A stretch of DNA of 64,000 bases, from the NCBI GenBank assembly GCA_030041495.1, contig JASHNT010000017.1:1-64000 (forward strand), written 5' to 3'. This document shows, one piece after another, positions 8,923 through 18,388 of the stretch. Source of the DNA: Bryobacteraceae bacterium. GTDB taxonomy: Bacteria > Acidobacteriota > Terriglobia > Bryobacterales > Bryobacteraceae. The notes under the pieces are model-generated. The model saw only the letters and a program-made list of their open reading frames with translations. It was not told the origin of the DNA and did no database searches. The stretch's first letter is position 1. Every line of letters begins with the position of its first letter. A program made the translations under genes and the position numbers.

Positions 8923-9237
8923 ATGAGTAAGCTCCAGTTTCAGGTGCTGTACCAACAGTTCCTTTTCCGCATGGTGGACCTGGAATTGGGTGTCTTGGTG
9001 TACGTGGGCACGGCATTTATCTTGGGCGACGCCGTGCGATGGGAGGAGAGCGGGCTCACAGAGGATCCCGGAAGCCTCGCCGTCATTCTCGGTTATTTGG
9101 CGGGCGCCCTGCTGCTGCTGCGCTGGCGCAATTTATCGCAGGCGGCGTCCACGCAAGATGCTCTGGAATTCGAGACAATCCAGCCTCCCGAAATCTTGCC
9201 CTTGGGATTGCATCGAGACGGAGCGCCGCTTGCTTAA
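8923..9237 (+). pseudogene. Internally deleted copy of the ABC permease (104 residues)
   Basis: The first 24 residues (KLQFQVLYQQFLFRMVDLEL) match the start of the next gene (KLQFKALYRQFLFRMVDLEL), and the last 20 (PEILPLGLHRDGAPLA) match its C-terminus (DVILRLGLNRDGAPV). The roughly 475-residue middle is missing and replaced by about 60 residues with one or two hydrophobic segments (GVLVYVGTAFILGDAV, LAVILGYLAGALLLLRW). The frame is intact with an ATG, so it may be expressed as a short two-helix protein. I infer a tandem duplication followed by a large in-frame deletion. It could be a decaying copy or an accessory subunit. Confidence 0.6.
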
Positions 9238-10975
9238 CGTTAATGAAAAACTTCAATTCAAAGCGTTGTACCGGCAGTTCTTGTTTCGCATGGTCGACCT
9301 GGAGTTGCTGTCGAGTTCCGCCCAAGGCGATATCAGCAAACTGCTGGGACAAATCGCCGGGATGCTGATTTTCTTCAGCACGATGCTGAGCCTGGGCGGG
9401 ATGCTCTTCGACGGGAGGGGAATGACACGCCTGGAGTTCCTCACAACGCTCTGGTCGATCCAACACTTCCTCATCTCGACCACGATGTTGGTGGTGGGGA
9501 TGTTCGCGATTCTGAGCTGGGACACAACATTCCCGGACCGGCGCGACGTTCTGATTCTCGCTCCGCTGCCGGTTCGCCCGCGGACGCTATTCTTCGCGAA
9601 GGTCGCTGCACTGGGGGCGGCTTTGGGCACGGGAGTGGCGAGCCTCAACGGTCTGGCGGGACTGGTCTGGCCGGCCCTGCACTTCGTGCCGCCAGACGGC
9701 AACGTGTTGCGAACGTTGCTGGCGTACTGGGTTTCGGTGAGCGCGGCCGGCATTTTCGTCATGTGTTGCGTGCTGAGCGTTCAAGGATTGGCCGCGGAAC
9801 TCCTTCCTCGCCGTCATTTTCTGCGTGTCTCGGCGATTCTGCAACTCGGAGCGCTGTGCTTGTTTTTGGCTGGATATTTTTTGGAGCCGTCGCTCGAATC
9901 GCCGCCTTTGCTGCTTGATCCGGCGAATCAGCACCGGGTTCTTCAAGTGCCGACCTACTGGTTCTGGGGATTATTTCAGACGCTCAACGGCCCTTTGAAC
10001 CTGCCGGGAGTTCCGGCGGCGCCCAGGGAACTCTGGAGCGGCCTGGCGGCGCGAGCTTTGCTGGCGCTGGCGATCTCGGTTACGGGGAGCGCGACCGCCT
10101 TCGTGCTCGCCTATTTCCGGACCATCCGCAGGATTGTGGAAGAGCCGGATATCGTGCCGGGATCGCGAGCCTCCGCGCCTTTCGGTAGCCGGTGGCTGCC
10201 GCGATTCGGTAGTTCGCCCATGACCGCCGTGGTGCAGTTCAGCATCCGGACGCTGCTGCGCAGCCGCCAGCACCGGCTTCTGCTGGTGTTTTTCCTGGGC
10301 ATCGGGCTCAGTTTTCTGGTGTTACTGGCGCACAGCCGTCCACCTGGCGACCAGCTCGGGCCGGAGGAGCTATACCAAGCCGCGCTTATCGTTTCGAGTC
10401 TGGTGATGATGTGTTGCATGGTGGTGGGAATGCGCGTGGTGTTTTCGCGGCCACTCGAGATTCGAGCCAACTGGATCTTTCGCATCGCGGGGCTCTCCGC
10501 TGCGGCGGATTGCCAGGCTGCGTGCCGCCGATCTCTGTTTGTATTGGCCGTGCTGCCGGCATGGGCGATCTCCGCGGCCGCTTTGCTGCCGGATTTTCCT
10601 TGGCGCATGTTCGCGACGCACCTGGTCGCTCTGGCTCTGCTGGCGTCGATCGCAGTCGAGGCCACGATTTACAATTTCCGCAAGATTCCGTTTACCTGCA
10701 CCTACCTTCCCGGAAAATCCCGCGCGAACTTTCTGATTCTGGCCGGCTATGGATTCCTGACTGTAATCTTTCAGGCGGCACAATTCGAGATGACGCTGCT
10801 ACCGAGCGCAGTTAAATCGGCGGAACTGATTATGGCTCTGGCGGCCGCGGCAGCCCTGGCTTACCGGTATTCGCGGGAACAGGCCAAGCTCGATCCGGAG
10901 GGGGTGCAATTTGAGGATAAAGCTCCCGATGTGATTCTGCGGCTGGGCCTGAATCGCGACGGGGCGCCGGTCTAG
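9230..10975 (+). CDS. ABC-2 type membrane permease
   Basis: 581 residues if started at the TTG at 9230, which overlaps the stop of the preceding short copy and has GGAG just upstream; the homologous N-terminus (LNVNEKLQFKALYRQFLFRM) begins here, so the longer open frame from 8990 is not used. Many hydrophobic segments are visible (IAGMLIFFSTMLSLGG, LLLVFFLGIGLSFLVLL, AALIVSSLVMMCCMVVG and others), consistent with about 10-12 membrane helices. The domain just after helix 2 faces the cytoplasm and the C-terminus (DVILRLGLNRDGAPV) is polar. Partner of the ATPase at 8149. Substrate unknown. Confidence 0.8.
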   Translation: MLNVNEKLQFKALYRQFLFRMVDLELLSSSAQGDISKLLGQIAGMLIFFSTMLSLGGMLFDGRGMTRLEFLTTLWSIQHFLISTTMLVVGMFAILSWDTTFPDRRDVLILAPLPVRPRTLFFAKVAALGAALGTGVASLNGLAGLVWPALHFVPPDGNVLRTLLAYWVSVSAAGIFVMCCVLSVQGLAAELLPRRHFLRVSAILQLGALCLFLAGYFLEPSLESPPLLLDPANQHRVLQVPTYWFWGLFQTLNGPLNLPGVPAAPRELWSGLAARALLALAISVTGSATAFVLAYFRTIRRIVEEPDIVPGSRASAPFGSRWLPRFGSSPMTAVVQFSIRTLLRSRQHRLLLVFFLGIGLSFLVLLAHSRPPGDQLGPEELYQAALIVSSLVMMCCMVVGMRVVFSRPLEIRANWIFRIAGLSAAADCQAACRRSLFVLAVLPAWAISAAALLPDFPWRMFATHLVALALLASIAVEATIYNFRKIPFTCTYLPGKSRANFLILAGYGFLTVIFQAAQFEMTLLPSAVKSAELIMALAAAAALAYRYSREQAKLDPEGVQFEDKAPDVILRLGLNRDGAPV

Positions 10976-10994
10976 GCCGGGACCGCGGCGCCTG

Positions 10995-11639
10995 CTAATC
11001 GCGCGTGTGCTTGAGTTGATCCAGCGTGAAGGCATCGTAATCCAGCACCCAACTCGAGTGCTGGCCCGGCTGGTGGCTGAAAAAATCGATCAACGGGATG
11101 AGGCTGATGCCGGTCTGATTTACGCTGCTGCCCAGAATGTTGCCCTCGCGCGCCGGGTCCTCGGCGAGGATTCTCAGCTCCGCCCATAGAGGCTCGCTGC
11201 CGGAAAGGCCGGTCGTGTCGAGTGACATCTGGCTGAGGCACCAGGCCTGCGCCTGCTTGGCGGTCAGGTGCGAAACCCGCTTGGCTGGCAACGCTGTTTT
11301 CACCACGGTGAAGGCATCGGAACTGTCCGCAAAAATATCCATGCTGACCACGAAGCGGTCCGCGGCCCGGGCAAAGACGTGGTTCCGGTTGCCTGACCAC
11401 AGTGTAGTCTGGATCAGAAACGGCACCTCCAGGGCGTTGCGGAGGCGCGTCATGGGCTTGCCCTCGAAGAAATCCGTGCGCGGAGCCGAAAACTCCAAGC
11501 GGTTGTTGCGATGCTCCAGAATCAGGTTTTCGGTGACCACCGCCACTGCCAGGCCGGAGACGAACGCCATCAGCGCCCACCATAGCCGGACGCCTAGGAT
11601 GGATCGGGTGCGGCTCGGATTGTTGCCGGATCGAGTCAC
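10995..11639 (-). CDS. Membrane-anchored protein of unknown function
   Basis: 214 residues. A single hydrophobic segment at about 19-38 (LWWALMAFVSGLAVAVVTEN) suggests a signal anchor with the rest outside the membrane. The periplasmic part contains FLIQTTLWSGNRNHVFARAADRFVVSMDIF, resembling the DUF4390 style of beta strands. It starts 3 bases after the stop of the BamA/TamA-like gene on the same strand, so the two are probably co-transcribed and the product may assist in outer-membrane work. Family assignment is a guess. Confidence 0.6.
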   Translation of the reverse strand: MTRSGNNPSRTRSILGVRLWWALMAFVSGLAVAVVTENLILEHRNNRLEFSAPRTDFFEGKPMTRLRNALEVPFLIQTTLWSGNRNHVFARAADRFVVSMDIFADSSDAFTVVKTALPAKRVSHLTAKQAQAWCLSQMSLDTTGLSGSEPLWAELRILAEDPAREGNILGSSVNQTGISLIPLIDFFSHQPGQHSSWVLDYDAFTLDQLKHTRD

Positions 11640-11642
11640 GTG

Positions 11643-12887
11643 TTAGAAATTCATTCCCGCGAAGAAAATCGGAAGCGGATGCATGGCGTGCAGCGGATAC
11701 GCCACCGCCAACTGAAAACCTTCCTTCTTGAAGCCTACACCAACCGACTGCCGTTGTTCGCGCTCCCGCGGTACGTCCCACACGGCGCCGGTATCATAGA
11801 ACACCTGATACCAGCGATACGTATATTGGACCGAACCGTAAATCACGTTCGAGCCGCCGGTAGGATCGAGGTCGAAGCGGTTCCAGCCTCGCAACATACC
11901 GGCGTTGCCCAGGACGAAGCGCTCATACAGCGGAGCCTGGCCCTGAATGCCACCGGCCAGGAAAGCGACCTCTACCGCATGGCGGTCGCGTTGGAACTTG
12001 TAACGCGCCCTTGCGGTGTGACGGGTGAAATCAGCGCCGGTACCGAACAAGGGTGTAGCGGCGTCGAGCGAATAGGATGCGTCCAGGTCCTGGTTCTGAA
12101 GGTCTTCAGCCGAACCCCAACGCTGGTGGTAGCGCAGAGTAGATACCACCGCGTTGGACGATTCGGTCTCCGCGCCCGGCGTGCTCGGCCGGTATCGCGC
12201 GAAACTGACGCCGAAGTCGAATTCGAGAGGAGCGATGATCGTCACCCTCAACTCCGGCGCGAAAACCTGGCGCGTGCGGTAAATCCCGGTGGGATCTTCC
12301 GCAATGGTCGTTGGATTCCACATCTCGTGAAAATCGTCAAACTCAAAGTCGAAGCCCACGCGGTCCGTGAGGATGCTGTCGCGGTCGTACTTGACGCGAA
12401 AGCCGGCGTAGCGCTCCAGCAGCTCATCGCCGTCGCTGGCTAGCGCCACGGTGAAAACGTTGCCGCCCAGGTGTGTAGTGGCGCTGCCTTCGCCGCTCCA
12501 ACCCTGCTCGGTGTCGTACAGGAATTTGGCGACCTTCAAATCTACCGGCTTGCGGGCGACGTCGAAATTCACCAGCACGTGATCCGGCATGGTGCCGCGG
12601 GTGACGCGGACCCGGACCCGCGCCGCACGCAGCTCATTCTTCAGGCGCGAAGCCAGGCGGTCGAGCTTCTTCGAATCGAGGTTCGCTCCAACCACCTGAT
12701 GAAGTTCGGCGCGCAGCGAACTGCTCAGCGTGGTGTTGATCGCCCGGCTCTCCACGCCGACCACGCTCACGCTTTCCACGATGTAGCGGGCGTTGACGTT
12801 GGCGGAATCGGGCGCGGCTTCTACTTCGGTGTTGCCGCCCCACAAAGGCAGGCCGATCACCAGCGCAAACCAGACAGCGGATCGCAT
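11643..12887 (-). CDS. BamA/TamA-like outer-membrane protein with short POTRA region
   Basis: 414 residues from the ATG at 12887; the open frame continues 24 bases upstream from a TTG, but AGGAAA stands 7-8 bases before this ATG and a signal peptide follows at once (MRSAVWFALVIGLPLWGG). Residues about 40-120 (RYIVESVSVVGVESRAIN, then a helix and basic strand) look like one POTRA module. The rest is a predicted beta barrel with alternating strands (FVLGNAGMLRGWNRFDLDPT is a BamA-type L6 like motif with RGW in place of RGF) and ends in the outer-membrane signature FFAGMNF. It should sit in the outer membrane; the client is unknown. Confidence 0.75.
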   Translation of the reverse strand: MRSAVWFALVIGLPLWGGNTEVEAAPDSANVNARYIVESVSVVGVESRAINTTLSSSLRAELHQVVGANLDSKKLDRLASRLKNELRAARVRVRVTRGTMPDHVLVNFDVARKPVDLKVAKFLYDTEQGWSGEGSATTHLGGNVFTVALASDGDELLERYAGFRVKYDRDSILTDRVGFDFEFDDFHEMWNPTTIAEDPTGIYRTRQVFAPELRVTIIAPLEFDFGVSFARYRPSTPGAETESSNAVVSTLRYHQRWGSAEDLQNQDLDASYSLDAATPLFGTGADFTRHTARARYKFQRDRHAVEVAFLAGGIQGQAPLYERFVLGNAGMLRGWNRFDLDPTGGSNVIYGSVQYTYRWYQVFYDTGAVWDVPREREQRQSVGVGFKKEGFQLAVAYPLHAMHPLPIFFAGMNF

Positions 12888-12991
12888 TGCGGGTTTCCTA
12901 GCACGCCGCAATCCATAGCTTCGGCCCTTCTTTTCAAGGACTTGAGCCGGACTGAGTGTGCCGAAGTTTCACAGGTGTGGGCGGGGCCTCG

Positions 12992-13651
12992 TTACCGGAT
13001 CACACGCAGGTCGGTGTCGTTGAACCCGAACAAGCGCGCCGGAGGGTAAACGGTTTCAACTGGCGAGCTGCAGCATCTCGCCTTGGAAAGTCCGGCGAGC
13101 GAAACGAACCTGCCATACAGGCCGACCACCCGTTCCGGCCGCAGGGGCGCTTCCGGAGGCGCGCCGGAAAGGATCTCCTGGCGCTTTTTTTCGACTTGGT
13201 CGCGTAGCGTATCCGGAGCTTGCGCGGTGCGCGTCAGGCCGATCGAGGCGGGGAATCCGATTTCGCCCGAAGTCAACTCGAATGGGCAATCGAGCCGCAG
13301 CGTTTCGTCGATGCCGGACTTGAAGATGCCGACGATGACGGCGGGCTGACCGATGAGAGCCTCCCGTTGGTCCAGCGCCTCGCAGACCGAAAGCACCGCC
13401 GTGGGGCGCTGCCCCTGAAGAATGAGGAGGCCACGGCTGAGTTCGATCTCCGCGGTCCCGGCAACGCGTACCGCCTTGACCGTTTCGCGGTATCCGAACA
13501 TTGACAGGCACAGAATGTACCAGCCGTCTGCCAGGCTCGCGAAACTGAAATCGCCACGCCGGTCCGCAGCAGTGCTCAGGGGCGCGGAGCCGTCGGGGCG
13601 GAAAAGACGCACGCTGGAGCCGACTGGCGCTTTGCCCTGAATGCTCGCCAT
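12992..13651 (-). CDS. Carboxypeptidase-regulatory-like domain protein, uncharacterised
   Basis: 219 residues. Residues 3-65 (GKAPVGSSVRLFRPDGSAP to FGYRETVKAVRVAG) have the pattern of a carboxypeptidase regulatory-like (CNA-B-like) beta domain, which is common in acidobacterial envelope proteins. The second half (LSVCEALDQREALIGQPAVIVGIF) has no family I can name. No signal peptide is seen at the chosen ATG and no strong ribosome-binding site, so the start is uncertain. It lies just downstream of the tyrA end on the same strand and may be read from the aromatic operon. Confidence 0.55.
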   Translation of the reverse strand: MASIQGKAPVGSSVRLFRPDGSAPLSTAADRRGDFSFASLADGWYILCLSMFGYRETVKAVRVAGTAEIELSRGLLILQGQRPTAVLSVCEALDQREALIGQPAVIVGIFKSGIDETLRLDCPFELTSGEIGFPASIGLTRTAQAPDTLRDQVEKKRQEILSGAPPEAPLRPERVVGLYGRFVSLAGLSKARCCSSPVETVYPPARLFGFNDTDLRVIR

Positions 13652-13666
13652 GGCCGCAGTATATCG

Positions 13667-14470
13667 CTAGCGCCGCAAAGCCTTCGCCGCCGCGGCGGCC
13701 TGATCGAAGGCCTGCTCCATCGTGGGGCTGTGCAGCGCGGCTCGCAATTCTTCTAGCTTCGCGATAAACGCCGCCAGCGCGGTATCAATGGGCTCCGCGT
13801 TGGTCGAAAAAATATCGCTCCAGATTTCGTAGGGGCTCGCGGCGAGTCTGGTCAAATCCAGCGCCGCCGGCCCCGCCACTTGCGCCGCATCCGGCTCGGT
13901 CCCAATCACCGATGCGAGAGCCGTCGAGATCAACTGCGGCAGATGCGAGGTCACGGCGACCAGGCGGTCGTGCTCCTCGGGGGACAAGAAAACCAGCCGC
14001 GCTCCGATGCGCTCGATCCACGGCTCTAATTCCGCATCCCGGCTGGTGAGCACGTACGGCCGTCCACGAAACAAATTGGCATCCGCATGTTCGACGCCGC
14101 TCGACTCTTTCCCCGCCAGGGGATGGCCGCCAACGAAGCGCGCGCGATGAATCGCGGCAGCGGCGCGATCCACAATGGCCCGTTTGGTCGATCCCGCGTC
14201 CGTGATCAGAGCGCCGGGCTTCACATGCGGGTCGAGCGCGTCCAGCGAGGCAAGGATCCCTCCAATGGGTCGCGCGAGATAAATCCAATCCGCCCCCGCC
14301 GCGGCCTCGTCGAGCGGCAGAGCCTCGTCGATCACCCCGCGAGCCAGCGCCGCCTCAATCGCCGCCGGCGAGCTCACGCCGGTGATGCGTCCGCGGAATC
14401 CAGCCTTGCGCAGAGCTAAGGCGAAGGAGCCTCCCATGAGGCCGACGCCGGCGATGCTGACACTGTTCAC
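13667..14470 (-). CDS. tyrA: Prephenate dehydrogenase
   Basis: 267 residues from a GTG at 14470 that overlaps the aroF stop by 4 bases (GTGA). An N-terminal Rossmann fold is shown by GVGLMGGSFALALRKAGF; the conserved GHPLAGKESSGVEHA is the prephenate-dehydrogenase signature with catalytic His in GGHPLAGKE. It oxidatively decarboxylates prephenate to 4-hydroxyphenylpyruvate for tyrosine. No ACT domain is present. Last gene of the trp/aro supraoperon. Confidence 0.92.
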   Translation of the reverse strand: MNSVSIAGVGLMGGSFALALRKAGFRGRITGVSSPAAIEAALARGVIDEALPLDEAAAGADWIYLARPIGGILASLDALDPHVKPGALITDAGSTKRAIVDRAAAAIHRARFVGGHPLAGKESSGVEHADANLFRGRPYVLTSRDAELEPWIERIGARLVFLSPEEHDRLVAVTSHLPQLISTALASVIGTEPDAAQVAGPAALDLTRLAASPYEIWSDIFSTNAEPIDTALAAFIAKLEELRAALHSPTMEQAFDQAAAAAKALRR

Positions 14471-15480
14471 GCGCTCCTTCCGACAGCCGCCGCTACTGCC
14501 CGCACCTGCTGCATCATTTCAGTGAATTGCGGAGGCGTGAGCGTTTGGGCGCCGTCGCTCATGGCGTGGTCGGGATCGGGATGCACCTCGACGATCAATC
14601 CATCCGCCCCTGCAGCCACTGCTGCGCGAGCCATCGGCAACACCATGTCGCGGCGCCCTGTGCCGTGCGAAGGGTCGCCGATCATCGGCAGGTGCGAGAG
14701 CTTCTTCACCACCGGAATCGCGGAAACGTCCATGGTGTTGCGCGTGGCGGTCTCAAACGTGCGAATGCCGCGCTCGCATAGCATCACGTCGAAGTTGCCG
14801 CCGCTCATGACGTATTCAGCGGCCAGCAGCAGTTCTTCTATCGTCGCCGCGATGCCGCGCTTGATCATCACCGGCGTCGTGAGTTTGCCGGCCTCGCGCA
14901 GCAGATTGAAGTTCTGCATGTTGCGCGCGCCGATCTGCAGAATATCTGAATACTTGGCGAGCAAGGGGAGCTGCGAAACATCCATCACTTCGCTGATCAT
15001 CAGCAGGCCGTGACGGTCCGCCGCCGCGCGCATGATGCGTAACCCGTCCTCGCCCAGGCCCTGAAAGCTGTAAGGCGACGTTCGCGGCTTGAACGCGCCT
15101 CCGCGCAGAATTTGCGCGCCGCCTTCGGCCACAATGCGAGCGCAGTCCTCGATCTGCTCCTCGCTTTCCACGCTGCATGGACCCGCCATCACCACCAGCT
15201 TGCCGCCGCCGATTTCGACGTCCTTGATCTTGATGACCGTCCCTTGCGGCCGGAAATGACGGCTGGCCAGCTTGTAGGGAGAAACGATGCGATGGCACTC
15301 CTGCACTCCATCCATCGCCTCAAACACTGCGGTATCGAATTTATCCGCCGGCCCGACGCCGCCCAGCACGGTGTGCAGAACGCCGGTGGACCGGTGCACG
15401 GTAAAGCCCATCTCCACCAGGCGGTCCACCACGGCGCGAATCTGCGCTTCGGTGGCGCCCTCTTGCATCACCACAAGCAT
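14467..15480 (-). CDS. aroF: 3-deoxy-7-phosphoheptulonate synthase (type I-beta, AroF/AroG-like)
   Basis: 337 residues. The N-terminal ferredoxin-like regulatory region (MLVVMQEGATEAQIRAVVDR) precedes a TIM-barrel with VMAGPCSVES, FKPRTSPYSFQGLG, SEVMD and DPSHGTGRRD, the DAHP-synthase signatures. This is the Bacillus/Thermotoga-type enzyme, for which feedback often acts through the N-terminal domain. It makes the first step of the shikimate pathway from PEP and erythrose-4-phosphate. It begins right after the stop of aroQ (TAG then ATG) and overlaps tyrA. Confidence 0.95.
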   Translation of the reverse strand: MLVVMQEGATEAQIRAVVDRLVEMGFTVHRSTGVLHTVLGGVGPADKFDTAVFEAMDGVQECHRIVSPYKLASRHFRPQGTVIKIKDVEIGGGKLVVMAGPCSVESEEQIEDCARIVAEGGAQILRGGAFKPRTSPYSFQGLGEDGLRIMRAAADRHGLLMISEVMDVSQLPLLAKYSDILQIGARNMQNFNLLREAGKLTTPVMIKRGIAATIEELLLAAEYVMSGGNFDVMLCERGIRTFETATRNTMDVSAIPVVKKLSHLPMIGDPSHGTGRRDMVLPMARAAVAAGADGLIVEVHPDPDHAMSDGAQTLTPPQFTEMMQQVRAVAAAVGRSA

Positions 15481-15804
15481 CTAAGACTCGCCCCCGGAAT
15501 TTTTCGCTCCCATATTTTTGGCCAGGCGCATGCGTTGCAGGCTACGCATCTCATCGATGATGCGCTCATAGATGCCGCGCAGAGCCTCCGCGGTCAAAGG
15601 CCCATGGTTATGTGAAAACACGTTGCGAAACACATCCTCCTCGCGATTCGGTTCGTAAATGGGGAGGCCGGAGGCCTCCTTTATCCTGCCGATATCCTCC
15701 ACGATTCGAGTACGGCGGTTGAGCAGTTCCACCAACTGCCGGTCCACCTCATCGATCTTAGACCGGCTCTCCTTCAACAACCGCAGCGCTTCGTCGTTGT
15801 TCAT
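15481..15804 (-). CDS. aroQ: Chorismate mutase, AroQ class
   Basis: 107 residues, all-alpha AroQ fold: LRLLKESRSKIDEVDRQLVELLNRRTRIVEDIGRIK is the first helix with its conserved Arg and Asp, and REEDVFRNVF to YERIIDEMRSLQ the C-terminal helices. It converts chorismate to prephenate, feeding the tyrA product downstream. Length fits a stand-alone monofunctional enzyme. The start lies 22 bases after the trpA stop; a palindromic repeat sits at the trpA end. Confidence 0.9.
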   Translation of the reverse strand: MNNDEALRLLKESRSKIDEVDRQLVELLNRRTRIVEDIGRIKEASGLPIYEPNREEDVFRNVFSHNHGPLTAEALRGIYERIIDEMRSLQRMRLAKNMGAKNSGGES

Positions 15805-15826
15805 GATTCAGGCCCGCCAACCTTGC

Positions 15827-16636
15827 TCACAATGGAGCGGACACGCCGCTCCATGCCAATTTATTGCGCAGGGAATGCGCGAAGGCTTCCAGTTCGCTGT
15901 CGCTCACGTTCTTTTCGATCAATCTCACGATCGCGCTCCCCACGACTACACCATCGGCCATCTTAGCGACAATCCCTGCGTGTTCGGGAGTCGAGATGCC
16001 GAAGCCGGCCGCCAAAGGCAAACTTGTGACTGCGCGCGTGCGCTGGATCAACGGCGCGAGAGCGTCGGACAAAGACGCGCGCTCGCCGGTCACGCCCGTG
16101 CGCGAAACCAGATAGACGAAGCCGGTGGAATATTTCGCGACCAGCTCCAGACGCCGGTCCGTGGAAGTCGGCGCGGCCAGGAAAACCGTGTCGAGCCCGG
16201 CGGCGCGCATCGCGCCTACATAGGTCTCGGCTTCTTCAACGCTCAAATCCGTGAGCAGGCAACCGTCGATGCCAGCGGCCTTGGCGTCCGCCGCCAGTCT
16301 CTCCAGTCCGTAGCGCAGCACCGGATTCAAATACGTGAACAACAGGATCGGAATCTCCGAGTGCTCGCGAATCTTGCGCGCGATCCCCAGGACCTTCTTG
16401 ACATTCGTTCCGGCGCGCAGGGCCCGGTCGGCTCCGCGCTGAATCACCGGACCGTCCGCGATCGGTTCGGAGAAGGGCACGCCAAGCTCGATCAAATCCA
16501 CTCCGCCGCGCTCCAAGGCCGCGACGATTTCCGGAGTTCGCTCCGGGCTGGGGTCCCCGGCGGTGATGTAGGCGATAAACGCGGCGCGGCGCTCGTTCTT
16601 GACGCGCTCAAACAGAGATTGAATTCGGGTCGGCAT
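15827..16636 (-). CDS. trpA: Tryptophan synthase alpha subunit
   Basis: 269 residues from the ATG at 16636; longer in-frame reading lies inside trpB. Signatures: [10 protein letters not shown], catalytic Glu in [17 protein letters not shown], and [10 protein letters not shown]. It cleaves indole-3-glycerol phosphate to indole and glyceraldehyde-3-phosphate. It overlaps the trpB 3' end by 29 bases. The last residues, AWSGVSAPL, are encoded by a palindromic repeat that also supplies the lipB tail, so they are probably not ancestral to TrpA. Confidence 0.95.
   Translation of the reverse strand: MPTRIQSLFERVKNERRAAFIAYITAGDPSPERTPEIVAALERGGVDLIELGVPFSEPIADGPVIQRGADRALRAGTNVKKVLGIARKIREHSEIPILLFTYLNPVLRYGLERLAADAKAAGIDGCLLTDLSVEEAETYVGAMRAAGLDTVFLAAPTSTDRRLELVAKYSTGFVYLVSRTGVTGERASLSDALAPLIQRTRAVTSLPLAAGFGISTPEHAGIVAKMADGVVVGSAIVRLIEKNVSDSELEAFAHSLRNKLAWSGVSAPL
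15832..15854. repeat. Palindromic repeat, copy 1 (inside trpA 3' end)
   Basis: Arms ATGGAGCGG (15832-15840) and CCGCTCCAT (15846-15854) around a 5-base loop ACACG; a perfect 9-bp inverted repeat. Identical copies are found at 33418-33440 and 33451-33473. Here it lies across the trpA 3' end and the stop codon follows immediately after it on the minus strand. Confidence 0.9.
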
Positions 16637-17837
16637 CAAGTTCAGGAAGGTTTTCTCGATAAATGTCGGTGTCTTTGTCGCCGCGGCCCGACAGATTGAC
16701 GATGTAGATTTTGCCGTTGTCGGCCGGGGCCCGGCGGATCGCCTCGGCGATGGCGTGCGCGGATTCAAGCGCGGGAATAATGCCCTCCGTGCGAGCCAGC
16801 TTCACCGCGGCGGCCAACGCATCGGCGTCGCTTGCGGAAGTGTACTCGGCGCGACGGCGGTCGCGCAACCAGGCATGCTCCGGTCCAACCGAGGCATAAT
16901 CGAGGCCGGCGGAAATCGAGTGCGTCAGCGCGATCTGCCCGTCGGAATCCTGTAACACGTAGCTCTGCGAGCCGTGCAGCACACCCGGAGCCCCGCCCTG
17001 GAAGCGCGCGGCATGCTCACCTAACTTTGCTCCGCGGCCTCCCGCTTCCACGCCCACGAGTTTCACGCTCTCATCGCCGATGAAGGCGTGGAACAAACCA
17101 ATCGCGTTCGATCCGCCGCCCACGCAAGCCAGCAACACGTCCGGAAGGCGGCCCTCGCGCTTCAGGATCTCCGTGCGAGCCTCCACGCCAATCACCCGTT
17201 GAAAATCGCGAATCATCATGGGATAGGGATGCCCGCCCAGCACGGAGCCGAGCAGATAGTACGTGGTCTCCACGTTAGTCACCCAGTCGCGCATGGCTTC
17301 GCTGATGGCGTCCTTGAGGGTCCGGCTGCCGGCCATCACGGGCACAACCGAGGCGCCCAGCAAGCGCATGCGGAAGACGTTGAGCCGCTGCCGGCGCATG
17401 TCCTCCGCGCCCATGTAGACTACGCACTCCAGACCGAATAACGCGCAGACCGTAGCCGTGGCGACTCCGTGCTGACCGGCTCCCGTTTCCGCGATGATGC
17501 GCTTTTTGCCCATCCGCCGGGCGAGCAAGATCTGGCCCAGGCAGTGATTAATTTTGTGCGCGCCGGTGTGGAGCAGATCCTCGCGCTTCAAATAAATCTT
17601 CGCGCCGCCCAAAGTTTCGGTGAGACGCTTGGCGTAATACAGCGGCGTGGGCCGTCCGGCGTAATGCTCCAGCAGATCGGCGAGCTCGGCCTGATACTGC
17701 GGGTCGGCCGCGGCCGCGCGATAGGCCTGCTCCAGCTCTTCGAGCGGGGCCATCAATACTTCGGGAACGAACCGGCCGCCATAAGGGCCGAAATGTCCTC
17801 GAGAATCAGGAAGGGATGCCTCTGGTTGCGATGTCAT
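16608..17837 (-). CDS. trpB: Tryptophan synthase beta subunit
   Basis: 409 residues from the ATG at 17837, which overlaps the trpF stop (ATGA). The N-terminus ([19 protein letters not shown]) is the TrpB1 signature; the PLP lysine is in [12 protein letters not shown] and the phosphate loop is GGGSNAIG. It condenses indole with serine. Sequences upstream of this start in the same frame belong to trpF in another frame and were discounted. Confidence 0.96.
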   Translation of the reverse strand: MTSQPEASLPDSRGHFGPYGGRFVPEVLMAPLEELEQAYRAAAADPQYQAELADLLEHYAGRPTPLYYAKRLTETLGGAKIYLKREDLLHTGAHKINHCLGQILLARRMGKKRIIAETGAGQHGVATATVCALFGLECVVYMGAEDMRRQRLNVFRMRLLGASVVPVMAGSRTLKDAISEAMRDWVTNVETTYYLLGSVLGGHPYPMMIRDFQRVIGVEARTEILKREGRLPDVLLACVGGGSNAIGLFHAFIGDESVKLVGVEAGGRGAKLGEHAARFQGGAPGVLHGSQSYVLQDSDGQIALTHSISAGLDYASVGPEHAWLRDRRRAEYTSASDADALAAAVKLARTEGIIPALESAHAIAEAIRRAPADNGKIYIVNLSGRGDKDTDIYRENLPELDADPNSISV

Positions 17838-18388
17838 ACGTTTCGGGCAGCCTCGATGAACTGCCGGACCTTTTCGTGATCTTTGATTCCCGGCGAGGAC
17901 TCGAGCTTGGAGCTGGCATCCACTCCCCACGGCTTCACTGCGCGAATCGCGGACGCCACGTTCGAGGCATCGAGTCCTCCGGCCAGAATAATTTTGACGC
18001 CGTTGGCTCGCGCCAGCGACCAATCGAAGCTGATGCCGTTGGCCGGGCCGTCGAGCAGGAGCGCTTCCGCGCCCTCGGCCACCTGCGGATCCACGGCGCC
18101 GCGGACGCGCAACGCCCTCCAGACGCGCACGCCTTGTGGCGTTCCACCGTTGTAAATCTGCGCGACATCCAGTTTCGCCGCGCGCATCACCGTTTCGATC
18201 GACACCGCGGCTTCGTCCTGGAACACGCCGACCCTCAGAATCGGCAATCCCTCGCCCAACTCCGCCGCGCGCGGCGGCGTCACGTAACGCGGGCTCGGGG
18301 GATAGAAGACAAAACCAACTGCTGACGCTCCGGCTTCCACGGCTGCTTCCGCGTCCTCGCGACGGGTGATGCCGCAAATTTTTACCAT
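17834..18388 (-). CDS. trpF: Phosphoribosylanthranilate isomerase
   Basis: 184 residues. [11 protein letters not shown] contains the catalytic Cys (residue 4) and a second signature is [16 protein letters not shown] forms the phosphate site with the catalytic Asp expected there. The ATG at 18388 overlaps the trpC stop (TGATG); a GTG codon just before it would add one residue. The family usually has about 200 residues, so this is slightly short. Confidence 0.93.
   Translation of the reverse strand: MVKICGITRREDAEAAVEAGASAVGFVFYPPSPRYVTPPRAAELGEGLPILRVGVFQDEAAVSIETVMRAAKLDVAQIYNGGTPQGVRVWRALRVRGAVDPQVAEGAEALLLDGPANGISFDWSLARANGVKIILAGGLDASNVASAIRAVKPWGVDASSKLESSPGIKDHEKVRQFIEAARNV

Noticed and set aside
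8990-9229. An 80-residue extension of the ABC permease
   Set aside because: The homologous N-terminus begins at LNVNEKLQFK, with TTG 9230 and GGAG upstream; the extension overlaps another gene.
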